NCBI GenBank assembly: GCA_022841375.1
Contig: JALHRQ010000005.1
Span: 183,828 to 247,827, forward strand
DNA: 64,000 nucleotides
Source of the DNA: Burkholderiales bacterium
Lineage (GTDB): Bacteria > Pseudomonadota > Gammaproteobacteria > Burkholderiales > SG8-41
Reading direction: 5' to 3'
The notes beneath the pieces were generated by a model. That model was given only the letters and a program-made list of their open reading frames with translations. It ran no database searches and was not told the origin of the DNA. Both the position numbers and the translations under genes were made by a program. This document shows positions 1 through 9,355 of this stretch, in pieces (position 1 is the stretch's first letter; the number at the start of each line of letters is the position of its first letter).

Positions 1-1
1 G

Positions 2-307
2 GAAGCCATCGAGTCCTTCAATGCCGCCATCCGCATCAACCCTTCACTGGATCGAGCCTGGTTTGGTCGCGGCATGTCCCGCGCTGCTCTGGGCCAGCCG
101 GACCAGGCCATCATCGATTTTGAGCAGGCCGCAAAACTGCAGCCGATGAATCCCCATGCCCTGCTGGAACTGGGCATGCAGTATCACGCCACCAATAATT
201 CGAAAAAAGTTTCTGAAGTCATCAAACGGCTGCGTGAATTCGATCCCAAGGCGATGAAACAGCTGATGCAGGCCACCCAAACCACAATCGATACACAGAA
301 AAACTGA
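2..307 (+). CDS. TPR-repeat protein, C-terminal part (5' end outside window)
   Basis: Open frame from base 2: EAIESFNAAIRINPSLDRAWFGRGMSRAALGQPDQAIIDFEQAAKLQPMNPHALLELGMQY, TPR-like spacing. Confidence 0.7.
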   Translation, partial: EAIESFNAAIRINPSLDRAWFGRGMSRAALGQPDQAIIDFEQAAKLQPMNPHALLELGMQYHATNNSKKVSEVIKRLREFDPKAMKQLMQATQTTIDTQKN

Positions 308-597
308 TGTACGTCCTCGTCCTCATTCTCAAAGCCATGAACGAAATCGCGTTGATGGCATTGCTCAGCCAGGGCGCGCTTTTTATACTCGCCGGATCAA
401 AACGCGAAGGCAATTTTGTCTATTTCATCCTTAAAACACTGACCATGCCGGTGATGAAGTTCGCCCGTCTGATCACGCCGCGCGTGATCCTGGATCAGCA
501 TATCGGCTGGGTCGCTTTGTTCCTGCTGCTGTTGGCGGAAGCGCTGTTGATCATAGCCAAGATCTCGTTGCACCTCGAAGCCGCCGGCGCGGCCTGA
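307..597 (+). CDS. small conserved membrane protein, function unknown
   Basis: 96 aa ORF with hydrophobic segments, start overlapping the TPR stop. Confidence 0.6.
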   Translation: MYVLVLILKAMNEIALMALLSQGALFILAGSKREGNFVYFILKTLTMPVMKFARLITPRVILDQHIGWVALFLLLLAEALLIIAKISLHLEAAGAA

Positions 598-678
598 AAA
601 ATCGGCGTTCTGCCGCTGTTTTCAGCGGCTGTTCAGGTTGCTTGTTTTGACCCTCTGCATTATCCTGTCGGCCCTTCC

Positions 679-770
679 GGAGAGGTGGATGAGCGGTTTA
701 AGTCGCACGCCTGGAAAGCGTGTTTACGGTGAAAGCCGTAACGAGGGTTCGAATCCCTCCCTCTCCGCCA
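679..770 (+). tRNA. tRNA-Ser (anticodon GGA)
   Basis: GGAGAGG...CTGGAAAGC anticodon arm, long variable arm, GGTTCGAATCC T-arm, CCTCTCCGCCA 3' end including CCA; acceptor pairs. Confidence 0.95.
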
Positions 771-774
771 AATG

Positions 775-801
775 AAAAACGGCCCTTAGCGGCCGTTTTT
801 T
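775..801 (+). terminator. Rho-independent terminator after tRNA-Ser
   Basis: aaaacggcc-cttagc-ggccgtttttt. Confidence 0.8.
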
Positions 802-943
802 GTTTGGCGAAGAGGGCGTGTGGACGAAACCTCCGGATTCGACCAGCGACACGCGCAGCGTGTTGCGCAGGACGCCGCGCCATGCGCGGCGGTCCCGAGC
901 ATCAGCGAGGGATGAGGGCATCGCCCCAAGGCGATGTCCTCAC

Positions 944-964
944 AATCCCTCCCTCTCCGCCAAA
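944..964 (+). repeat. 21-bp direct repeat of the tRNA-Ser 3' end (copy 1 at 752-772)
   Basis: aatccctccctctccgccaaa identical at 752-772 and 944-964. Confidence 0.85.
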
Positions 965-1155
965 GCCCAGCCACCGCAGACTGCCGATCTCAAAATAAGT
1001 AATTGATTTTAATGATATTTATTATGGGGCGTCGCTGAGCAGCGCTGTCTGACACGGTCTCGAGCGGGCTGAAAATTCGCACCAAGTCAGCGTTGATTGA
1101 TCCCAAAAATCAACAATGCATCATGAAATGAAGGGTTCTTCAGGAGGAGATTGAT

Positions 1156-2634
1156 CTACCGCTCGCCCTGCCGAATCCCTGGCGCCTGTTCGATGCGCTC
1201 GCGCAAACCATCAATGTCCTTGCGCTCGCCGCGAACACGAAAGAATGCGCCCTTTGTTTCAGCGCGCTCCTCCAGCACCTCGCAATGGGCAAACAATTCG
1301 CCGCGCAATTGTTGCGCCGACCAGGGCAGGAACAATTCGGCCTTGATCAGGCGCCGGCTGAAAAACGCACGGATCGTCTTGTGCAGTTTCGCCACTTCAT
1401 CCTTGTCGACGGCGCTCATTACGATGCACTTGGGAAATTGCGCGCGTAACGCCTTTGCTCGTTCGGCCTGCGCCCTGGCGTCGCCAACCCGGTCGATCTT
1501 GTTGAACACGCGCAAGCGCGGCACTTTGCCCGCTTCAATTTCCTCGATCACTTTCTCGGTTACCGCGATCTGGCGCTCGAAGCCGGGATCACTGGCGTCG
1601 ATCACATGAAGCAGCAATGACGCTTCAGCGGCTTCTTCAAGCGTCGACTTGAACGAAGCGACAAGATCATGCGGCAGATTCTTGATAAACCCCACCGTAT
1701 CGCTGACCAGCACGCGCGGCACGCCATCGGGCACCAGAGAGCGCACGGTGGTGTCGAGCGTTGCAAACAATTTGTTGGCTACAAGGACCTCGCTCCCGGT
1801 CAGCGCTCGCATCAGCGTGGATTTACCGGCGTTGGTGTAACCGATCAGCGCCACGCGTACCAGCCCCTGACTTTCCTGGCGACGCGCACGTTGCACCTGG
1901 CGTTCGAGATCGAGAGCGGTGATCTCCTGCTTCAATTCGGCAATGCGGTCGCGAATCTTGGCACGGTCCGCCTCACCCGCGCTCTCGCCGGCGCCGCGGC
2001 CACCGACACCGCTGCGTTGCCGCCCCTGCGGCCCGGCCAGCTTGGCCGCCTCACGCAGGCGCGGCGCAAGGTATCGCAAACGCGCGATTTCCACCTGGGC
2101 ACGTGCCGCGTTGGATCGCGCGTGGCGGTGGAAGATTTCGAGAATAACCATGGTGCGATCCAGCACGTCGCAACCGATTTCGTTTTCAAGATTGCGCGCC
2201 TGCGATGGCGAAATGTCGTGGTCGACCAACACAAAAGCCGCCCGGCGGGCATCGGTCCCGGTCAATGCCTTGGCCGCCTCGCGCGCAGCGACAGCGCCAT
2301 GGCGCGCGGTTCGCTTGTCCGACCGTTGATCCTCCGCCTTGTTCGTTCCCTTATCCGCCACGGCCGCCGCACTCGACTCTTCTGCAGGGGAACTCTCCAC
2401 AGCCTCGCCCTGCACATAGCGGCGCAACTCCTCGCGCTTGCCTTCGCCGAGATAGGCTGTTGAATCAAAACTGGTGCGTTTTTGCGTAAAAGTGGCCACT
2501 ACTTCAAAGCCAAGCGTTTTGGCCAACTCACGCAACTCATCCAGCGATGACTCAAACTCCAGGTCGTTGACTCCCGGCAAGTGTACGGCCGCCACAACGG
2601 CGCGCTTCAAGGCAACTTTGACTGCTTTGGACAT
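1156..2634 (-). CDS. hflX: GTPase HflX
   Basis: GYTNAGKST Walker A, FATLDTTVR, DTVGFIKNLPHDLVASFKSTLEEA, characteristic of HflX. Confidence 0.95.
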   Translation of the reverse strand: MSKAVKVALKRAVVAAVHLPGVNDLEFESSLDELRELAKTLGFEVVATFTQKRTSFDSTAYLGEGKREELRRYVQGEAVESSPAEESSAAAVADKGTNKAEDQRSDKRTARHGAVAAREAAKALTGTDARRAAFVLVDHDISPSQARNLENEIGCDVLDRTMVILEIFHRHARSNAARAQVEIARLRYLAPRLREAAKLAGPQGRQRSGVGGRGAGESAGEADRAKIRDRIAELKQEITALDLERQVQRARRQESQGLVRVALIGYTNAGKSTLMRALTGSEVLVANKLFATLDTTVRSLVPDGVPRVLVSDTVGFIKNLPHDLVASFKSTLEEAAEASLLLHVIDASDPGFERQIAVTEKVIEEIEAGKVPRLRVFNKIDRVGDARAQAERAKALRAQFPKCIVMSAVDKDEVAKLHKTIRAFFSRRLIKAELFLPWSAQQLRGELFAHCEVLEERAETKGAFFRVRGERKDIDGLRERIEQAPGIRQGER

Positions 2635-2744
2635 TCGGTTCGGACTTTTCTTCTAGGGTTGAATAAAAATAGCAGGGTCAATATAGCAGCAGCACTCAGG
2701 CCAATGATGTTGGGAAGCGAACGCAGCGGTCATGGCTACTGCCA

Positions 2745-3908
2745 TCAATTTTCCTGGCAATTCAGGCCAAAAGGTTCAATAGGCATTAAAACACCCGACT
2801 CACTCATGCTTCGCCTCAGATCAAACTGTTCAAACGCCTTCACGATATCCAAGTTCTTTAAATTGTCGAATTCAAGGCGAGCCCATGAATCTCGCTCCAC
2901 GCGAAGTGAGTAGAGGTATTCCTCCGCCAGAAGATCCGCAGAAGGAGCTGCGCGCCGCGAACAGGCTGAGAGAACAACGCTCCTGACCGTGGGTAATGCA
3001 CTGAATATTTCTCCGAGGATACGGAATCCAATGCCGTGCACATGCCGCATATAAAGTCTCTGAATCTGTGCTGCCGGCATTTCCTTCTCGGAAAGCTTGT
3101 ACCCCCGCTGCGGCACTGAAGGTATTTTATTGGGCATGTCTTGCATTTCAGGAAGATCAATATCGACAAAAAGCTTTCCCCCATCATCGACAATTTCCAT
3201 TGAAATTGTGGTTTCCCGCGGCCATATAATGCTCTGCAGATTTTCTTCCAAAAACATTTCCATGACACCTATATCGCTATAAATGCCTGCTTCAATAGCA
3301 TTTTTGCGACGCGCATCGGCTTCTTCGAATCGACACTTGGCCGCCTGCCATTCTTTGCAGTCCTCCTCGAATTGACGCCGTTGTTCCGCATTTTGTGTTT
3401 CGACCCGCTCTCGTCTTGATTTGAAGAGCATGCCCATGACCCCCGACTTGTGCGCAACAGGTCTAGTCGGCGCGGCCGCTGTAAATTCCTGCCGGATATA
3501 CCGAGGTACAACATTGCAATCGGGCGTATCGATGTGAAGCTCACCAATCGATTCTATTTTTGCGGTTATTTCATTACACTTTTTCTGCAGAATATTTCGT
3601 ATGGAATCGCCCTGCTGCTTCTTGACCTGGCTGATCAAATTTTCTGCCAGGGAATTTCCGTATTCATCCCTGAAATACACCACGCCATCATCATCCACTC
3701 CGATTGTGATGGGCATGTTGGCATAGGCCGTTTCGCGTGTTCGTCCTGTCGGGCCCGCTCCAGTGAACGTTGTATGAGGATAAGCAACCCGTTTACCAAT
3801 ACCGACAGTTGCGTCTTTGGGACCCAGCGTCCAACCTGCGTCACTGCCGAATAAATTCATTCGAATTCCAGGCGCCAGCTTGAATGACTTGCGAAAACGT
3901 AGGCCCAT
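2745..3908 (-). CDS. DUF4236 domain-containing protein with long uncharacterised C-terminal region
   Basis: N-terminus MGLRFRKSFKLAPGIRMNLFGSDAGWTLGPKDATVGIGKR resembles DUF4236; coiled-coil-like middle. Confidence 0.7.
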   Translation of the reverse strand: MGLRFRKSFKLAPGIRMNLFGSDAGWTLGPKDATVGIGKRVAYPHTTFTGAGPTGRTRETAYANMPITIGVDDDGVVYFRDEYGNSLAENLISQVKKQQGDSIRNILQKKCNEITAKIESIGELHIDTPDCNVVPRYIRQEFTAAAPTRPVAHKSGVMGMLFKSRRERVETQNAEQRRQFEEDCKEWQAAKCRFEEADARRKNAIEAGIYSDIGVMEMFLEENLQSIIWPRETTISMEIVDDGGKLFVDIDLPEMQDMPNKIPSVPQRGYKLSEKEMPAAQIQRLYMRHVHGIGFRILGEIFSALPTVRSVVLSACSRRAAPSADLLAEEYLYSLRVERDSWARLEFDNLKNLDIVKAFEQFDLRRSMSESGVLMPIEPFGLNCQEN

Positions 3909-3919
3909 ACTGCTTACCT

Positions 3920-4840
3920 TTAGTCCTGCCGGGCGACACGAAAGCCACGGCTGTAAACACGAATCACCACCGGACTGCCCACGCGGTATGCGGATCGCAG
4001 ACTGGCAGCCCCCTCATCCCAGGCCCCACCGCGCACGGCGCGCAGGAAACAGTCGCCGGCCATCCACGTGCGACCGTCTGCAGGGGCCTCTTGATAATTG
4101 CCGTTCCAGCAATCCGCCGTCCACTCTGCGACGTTGCCCAGCATGTCGTGCAATCCGTAGGAGTTCGCGCGATAGCTGCCGACCGGGGCAGTATGGGCAT
4201 GGCCGTCATCACACTGGATTGACGGCCAGCTGCCGGCTTCGGCAACAAGTGACAGCGTGCGCCGATCGGCGCCATTGCCATAACTACAGGATTGACTGGC
4301 ATCGACGCCCCAGAACCGTGGTGCTGCGTTGCCGCCGCGTGCCGCATATTCCCATTCAGCCTCTGACAGCAGCCGGTAGGGTTTGCCTGTTCTTGCACTG
4401 AGCCAACGCACATACGCCGTGGCATCCTCCCAACTGACGCAACTCACCGGATGCCGTTCATCCTGCGGATACCCCGGGTTGCGCCAGTTTCGGGCCGGAT
4501 CCATCCGGTAATCGCCGGCGTTCCAGACAAAACAACCATCGCTCCGATGCCCGGTCGCCTCGATAAACACCTGATACTGATATCGCGTCACCTCGTAGCG
4601 CCCCGCTGAAAAACTGCGGACGGTCACGAGCCGCTGCGGCGTGCTGCGATTACGGAACTCATGATGCAGATACTCAAGCTGCTCTTCATCAGGTGCTGCA
4701 CCCATGGAAAATTCGCCAGCCGGAACGATGACCATCTCCGGGCATTCAGTACAGTCTCTGAAGGTCTTGAGGTGCGAATCAACCTGGGCAGAACCGTTCG
4801 TGCCCATCAGAAACAGGATGAATGCAAAAAAACGATGCAT
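3920..4840 (-). CDS. SUMF1/formylglycine-generating-enzyme-like protein with signal peptide
   Basis: ECPEMVIVPAGEFSMG, HPVSCVSWEDATAYVRWLSARTGKPYRLLSEAEWEYAARGG, RGFRVAR. Confidence 0.88.
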   Translation of the reverse strand: MHRFFAFILFLMGTNGSAQVDSHLKTFRDCTECPEMVIVPAGEFSMGAAPDEEQLEYLHHEFRNRSTPQRLVTVRSFSAGRYEVTRYQYQVFIEATGHRSDGCFVWNAGDYRMDPARNWRNPGYPQDERHPVSCVSWEDATAYVRWLSARTGKPYRLLSEAEWEYAARGGNAAPRFWGVDASQSCSYGNGADRRTLSLVAEAGSWPSIQCDDGHAHTAPVGSYRANSYGLHDMLGNVAEWTADCWNGNYQEAPADGRTWMAGDCFLRAVRGGAWDEGAASLRSAYRVGSPVVIRVYSRGFRVARQD

Positions 4841-4924
4841 GGTGTTAATAACGGTTCAGGCGTACTTGATGGAACAGGATTGGTTTTTAAGGGAATAACG
4901 CTCGGAGAACTAACAGAATCCCCA

Positions 4925-5545
4925 TTAAAGCTTTTGCAGGCCCACACCCAGGCTGATGCGGACGAGATCTGCAACACTCTCGGCTTTCAGTTTGGTCATC
5001 ATACGCGCCTTGTGCACTTCCACCGTGCGAACGCTGATCCCCAGTTCCAGAGCGATATCTCGATTGTGTTTTCCGGCAACCACATGATTCATGACCTCGA
5101 TTTCGCGAGGCGTGAGCTTTCCCAGTTGCCCGCGGATTACATCAGTCGATGCCTGCACTTCTTTGCGTGAAGATTGTCGCTGAAAGGCCTCTTGGATGGC
5201 ATTCATCAACCTATCCTGATCCAGTGGTTTTTCCAGAAAATCCACGGCCTGCGCACGAAAGGCCTGCCTCGCAGAATCCACATCACCGTGACCAGTCATG
5301 ATTATTACCGGCATACAGCACCCGATTTCTACAAGCCGGGTTTGCAAAGTCAGTCCGTCCATACTGGACATTCGGATGTCCAACAGCACACATCCCGTCC
5401 AGTCCGATCGATAAGCTTTCAGGAAACTCTCGGCATCAGCAAACACTGTTACCGCTAAACCCCGCAGCCCCAGCAACAGGCTCAAGGCATCCCTGACCGG
5501 CTGTTCATCTTCGACAATGAATACCTTATGATCACGTGAAACCAT
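4925..5545 (-). CDS. FixJ-family response regulator (REC + LuxR HTH)
   Basis: VFIVEDEQPVRDAL, VIIMTGHGDVDSARQAFRAQAVDFLEKP, LTPREIEVMNHVVAGKHNRDIALELGISVRTVEVHKARMMTKL. Confidence 0.93.
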   Translation of the reverse strand: MVSRDHKVFIVEDEQPVRDALSLLLGLRGLAVTVFADAESFLKAYRSDWTGCVLLDIRMSSMDGLTLQTRLVEIGCCMPVIIMTGHGDVDSARQAFRAQAVDFLEKPLDQDRLMNAIQEAFQRQSSRKEVQASTDVIRGQLGKLTPREIEVMNHVVAGKHNRDIALELGISVRTVEVHKARMMTKLKAESVADLVRISLGVGLQKL

Positions 5546-5548
5546 GGC

Positions 5549-7147
5549 TTAGCGCTCCTCCACAGGTAAAGAGAGCCCGAAAATGCCATGATCTGCTGCT
5601 TCAGCCCAAAGGTTGCCGCCATGCGCCTCAACTATGGCTTTGCTGATGACCAGTCCCAACCCGAGGCCGCTGGATTTGGTCGAATGAAAGCCTTCAAACA
5701 ATCTGGTCAGACGAGCCTCGTCAAGCCCGGGGCCACTATCCTCAACATTGAGTCGTACCACAGACCCAGCCTCCTTGACTACGCTGATATCGACATTACG
5801 CTGGCCGGGGGGGCAATTAGCCACAGCATCGAATGCATTTGAGATTAAATTACGCAGCACGACTTCAAGCTGGAGACGATCCCCCAGCACCAGAACCGGG
5901 GGCATTGTTCCGACACACAACCGAACAGAATCCCGAATAGCCCGGTCTTCGAATGATGCGCAAGCGCCTGCAAGCAGTTTATCCAGTTCAAGCGGTTCCA
6001 ATTGCGTGGCCCCCGTTCTGAAAAAGTCACGAAGGCGACGCAAAATTTCGGAGGCCCGGAATGACTCACGAACCATGCTTCGCACCGCATCTTGCAGTCG
6101 CGCTCCGGTTTCACCATTTTTCAGCAACTGCTCACAGGCGCTGCCAAAGACGGAGAGCGCAGTCAGCGGCTGGTTCAATTCATGTGCAAGCGCACCGGCC
6201 ATCTCACCTGCCGCAGCCAAACGCAGGGTTTGACGCAATTCGGCAGTGATTCGTTGTTTTTCATCGACGACTACGCCAATAAAAAACCCGAAAAGCGCAA
6301 TGACACCCGCCAGCGTTTGCACCTCGACCACAGTCACCGTAGTCATATCCTCCCATTGCACGGCAAAGATAATGCCCAACTGCACCAACATCGCAACAGC
6401 TGCAGCACCCGGAAGTCCCTGACGAGATGCCGCCCAAGCCACCGGAATAAACAGTGCATAAAAGTAGTGGAATTCTGCAGTAGCCCCCAATCCAAATGCA
6501 AACCATAGGCAGGCTGCCGTAATAAAGAGATCCACCATAAAATCCCGGCGCGCGATCAGCTGCCAGAGCTGTTTACGGCGTCGTTCGTCCATCAGCATCA
6601 TCAACAAAGGCATCGCGATCAGCACGCCGGCGCAGTCACCCACCCAATAGTTGAATACTGCCTCCACAACATCTTCAGCAGGAACATAACCGGCAAGTGC
6701 CGTGGTCAGCACAAAAATGCCGCTGCTGAAAAGCGTTCCGACAGCGATTACACCGGCCCAGATGAAAAGATTTCTCTGGTTTTTGAACAACTCACCATCC
6801 GGAATGAACTTGCAGAGAACCACTGCAACAAGCCAGTAACCAAACGCCAACAATACTGCAATACCCAGCGTGACCGGCAAATCTACCGGCAATCCGCGCA
6901 CCCACGTTTCTGCAAAGACGATGGCAGTGATGATGGGAAGCAGCACGCGTTTCCCGTAACGCATCAGGAATATCACGCCCAGCGCCGGCGCAGGATTCCA
7001 CGGCGTAATGTTCAGCCCGTGCAGAGGGTGAATGTAGCTGGCCCAATCCAAAACGACATAGCCGATCACCAGAAAGGCAAAGTCATGCCAGCGCGGCCGA
7101 AGCTCAGAGAGCATTGTTATCAGTTTATTAATTGGTTGTGCAGTCAT
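5549..7147 (-). CDS. MASE1-domain sensor histidine kinase
   Basis: N-terminal multi-TM region resembling MASE1, HELNQPLTAL H-box, VVLRNLISNAFDA, DSGPGLDEARLTRLFEGFHSTKSSGLGLGLVISKAIVEAHGG. Confidence 0.92.
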   Translation of the reverse strand: MTAQPINKLITMLSELRPRWHDFAFLVIGYVVLDWASYIHPLHGLNITPWNPAPALGVIFLMRYGKRVLLPIITAIVFAETWVRGLPVDLPVTLGIAVLLAFGYWLVAVVLCKFIPDGELFKNQRNLFIWAGVIAVGTLFSSGIFVLTTALAGYVPAEDVVEAVFNYWVGDCAGVLIAMPLLMMLMDERRRKQLWQLIARRDFMVDLFITAACLWFAFGLGATAEFHYFYALFIPVAWAASRQGLPGAAAVAMLVQLGIIFAVQWEDMTTVTVVEVQTLAGVIALFGFFIGVVVDEKQRITAELRQTLRLAAAGEMAGALAHELNQPLTALSVFGSACEQLLKNGETGARLQDAVRSMVRESFRASEILRRLRDFFRTGATQLEPLELDKLLAGACASFEDRAIRDSVRLCVGTMPPVLVLGDRLQLEVVLRNLISNAFDAVANCPPGQRNVDISVVKEAGSVVRLNVEDSGPGLDEARLTRLFEGFHSTKSSGLGLGLVISKAIVEAHGGNLWAEAADHGIFGLSLPVEER

Positions 7148-7183
7148 TCTGCTGCCTCGCTCAGACGAAAGTAATTCGTCATA

Positions 7184-7191
7184 TTACGTAA
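7184..7191. promoter_or_regulatory. Candidate response-regulator operator (palindrome TTACGTAA)
   Basis: atTTACGTAAgtgtttccc-type site in the divergent kinase/mnhE intergenic region. Confidence 0.35.
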
Positions 7192-7326
7192 GTGTTTCCC
7201 TTATGGCATGAATTGCTCATTGGATTCAATACCTTCCAGAGAACAATCGCCAGATGTCTGCTGTTGAACTCCCTTAGGGGAAGTCACCAATTTTCAAAAT
7301 GAAGGGGCTCAACAACAATTGCCCTC

Positions 7327-7818
7327 ATGAAATCCATACCTACGGCCAGTCTGCTATTCATCCTGATCGCATTCTGGCTGCTTCTTTCCGGGATGTACAC
7401 ACCGTTTCTGGTGTCCGCGGGAGTGCTCAGTGCAGTAGCGATAATCCTGCTCTGCCGACGTATGGCTCTTGTCGATGACGAATCCCATCCCGTACAAATG
7501 GCATGGGGTGCTGTTTTTTCATACTGGCCCTGGCTGGTCAAGGAAATCGTCAAATCTGCCTGGGATGTCGCGATACGCATCATCAGCCCCGGCCTGCCAA
7601 TCTCACCGACTCTGGTGGAGTTTGCGCCAACTCAAAAGACTGCGACCGGGCTGGTAACCCATGCCAATTCGATCACGCTGACACCCGGAACCATCTCCGT
7701 CGAGGTCGAATCCGGCCGTTTTCTGGTACACGCCTTGACCGTGGAAGGCGCCGCAGGACTTGCCAACAGCGAGATGGATCGTCGTTGTACCAAGCTGGAA
7801 GGCTCAAAAACATGCTGA
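7327..7818 (+). CDS. mnhE: Monovalent cation/H+ antiporter subunit E
   Basis: WPWLVKEIVKSAWDVAIRIISPGLPISPTLVEF...TPGTISVEVESGRFLVHAL. Confidence 0.9.
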   Translation: MKSIPTASLLFILIAFWLLLSGMYTPFLVSAGVLSAVAIILLCRRMALVDDESHPVQMAWGAVFSYWPWLVKEIVKSAWDVAIRIISPGLPISPTLVEFAPTQKTATGLVTHANSITLTPGTISVEVESGRFLVHALTVEGAAGLANSEMDRRCTKLEGSKTC

Positions 7819-8075
7819 GCGCCGCTGTTATTGCCCTTCTGGCCACCATTGCACTGGCGTTGTGCCGTGCAACTCTGGGTCCGACCGTATTTGACAGGCT
7901 GCAGTCAGCCAACACCATCGGCACGACAGCAATGCTTCTGCTCGCGCTGTTTGGATTTCTCAATGGACGTCCGGAGTTTCTGGATCTTGCGCTGGTTTAC
8001 GGTCTTCTCAATGTTGTAGGCGTCATCGCGGTCCTGAAATATTTCCGCCGGGGAAATCTGGGCGAAGCCGAATGA
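7812..8075 (+). CDS. mnhF: Monovalent cation/H+ antiporter subunit F
   Basis: GPTVFDRLQSANTIGTTAMLLLALFG, position after subunit E. Confidence 0.88.
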   Translation: MLSAAVIALLATIALALCRATLGPTVFDRLQSANTIGTTAMLLLALFGFLNGRPEFLDLALVYGLLNVVGVIAVLKYFRRGNLGEAE

Positions 8076-8401
8076 GCACGCTTATCACCATCCTCAGCTG
8101 GGCCTGCCTGACTGTGGGCTCACTCTTCTGCCTGGTAGGCGCTGCCGGACTGCTGCGTATGCCCGACTTTTACACCCGCATGCATGCCGCCAGCCTGATC
8201 GAAACAGCTGGAGCTGGATTTATCATCCTCGGGCTGTTGCTACAGACAGGGTTCACGCTCATAGCAGCAAAACTGCTGATGATCGGCCTGCTCATCCTCT
8301 TTGCCGGTCCGACCGCAAGTCATGCACTGGCGCGCGCCGCTTTGCTGCAGGGACTGAAACCCATAACCGTCCCCGGTGGAGATCAGCCATCGAAACCCTG
8401 A
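8072..8401 (+). CDS. mnhG: Monovalent cation/H+ antiporter subunit G
   Basis: GAAGLLRMPDFYTRMHAASLIETAGAGFIILGLLLQTG. Confidence 0.9.
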   Translation: MSTLITILSWACLTVGSLFCLVGAAGLLRMPDFYTRMHAASLIETAGAGFIILGLLLQTGFTLIAAKLLMIGLLILFAGPTASHALARAALLQGLKPITVPGGDQPSKP

Positions 8402-8409
8402 TCATCAAT

Positions 8410-8934
8410 GTGTTGCTGGTATTGATGGTGCTCGCCGTGTTGGTGATCGCACGTACACGCAATCTGTTTTCGGTCATCGTATTGACCGGCGTTTACAGTT
8501 TCCTGATGGCAACCGTACTGGTTGCCCTGGATGCCGTCGACGTCGCCATGACCGAGGCCGCCGTCGGCGCGGGTGTTTCCACAGTATTGCTGCTGGGTGC
8601 ACTCCATCTGTGCAAAGCCGAAGAAGCCAAACCCGCACATCGTCCGTGGATCCCCCTCGCCCTGTCGATGGCCACTGCTCTTCTGCTGATTTATGGATCG
8701 CTGGGTTTGCCGGAATTCTCCGATCCGGATGCACCTATACATCAACACGTCACTCCCCGTTACCTGAAAAATGAGATTGAAGTACCAAACGTCGTGACGG
8801 CGGTGCTGGCGAGTTTCCGCAGCTACGACACTTTGGGCGAGACCACAGTGGTGTTTACCGCCGGCGCCGGCATCATCGCGCTTTTGCGCCGGCGAAAAAC
8901 ACCCAAGAACGAAAGAGACAAGCATGCAGAGTGA
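8410..8934 (+). CDS. MbhD/MbhE-like (DUF4040) antiporter/hydrogenase membrane subunit
   Basis: MTEAAVGAGVSTVLLLGAL and NVVTAVLASFRSYDTLGETTVVFTAGAGIIALLRRR; GTG start likely, exact start uncertain. Confidence 0.8.
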   Translation: MLLVLMVLAVLVIARTRNLFSVIVLTGVYSFLMATVLVALDAVDVAMTEAAVGAGVSTVLLLGALHLCKAEEAKPAHRPWIPLALSMATALLLIYGSLGLPEFSDPDAPIHQHVTPRYLKNEIEVPNVVTAVLASFRSYDTLGETTVVFTAGAGIIALLRRRKTPKNERDKHAE

Positions 8935-9355
8935 TCTTGTGCTCAGGGTCATCGGAAAAATCCTGATCCCCTTCATTCTGCTTTTTGCCGTCTATGTGCA
9001 ATTTCACGGGGACTTTGGACCTGGCGGCGGATTCCAGGCCGGAGTGATCTTTGCTACGGGCATCATTTTTTACGCTTTGATTTTCGGTTTACACAAAGCA
9101 CGCACGGTCATCCCAGACAACGTGGTTGAAGCAATGCTGGCAGGGGGAGTTTTGCTGTATGCGGGCTTCGGCATCGCTGGATTTCTGCTTGGTGGCAATT
9201 ACCTCGACTATTTCGTACTCAGCAAAGACCCCATTCACGGCCAGCATCGCGGCATTTTCTGGGTCGAGCTTGGCGTGGCTATCACCGTGTGCGGGGTCAT
9301 GCTGAAGATTTACTACATGTTCGCTTCGCGCGGAAACAGCGAGGAGCAGCATTGA
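8924..9355 (+). CDS. mnhB: Monovalent cation/H+ antiporter subunit B
   Basis: GDFGPGGGFQAGVIFATGIIFYAL. Confidence 0.92.
   Translation: MQSDLVLRVIGKILIPFILLFAVYVQFHGDFGPGGGFQAGVIFATGIIFYALIFGLHKARTVIPDNVVEAMLAGGVLLYAGFGIAGFLLGGNYLDYFVLSKDPIHGQHRGIFWVELGVAITVCGVMLKIYYMFASRGNSEEQH

Noticed and set aside
698-1006. ORFs overlapping tRNA-Ser on both strands (e.g. ...FSFGGEGGIRTLVTAFTVNTLSRRAT)
   Set aside because: They are translations of the tRNA gene and its flank; typical spurious ORFs.
3920-4840. Calling the SUMF1 protein a functional sulfatase-modifying enzyme
   Set aside because: The catalytic cysteine motif is absent and no sulfatase is present in the window.
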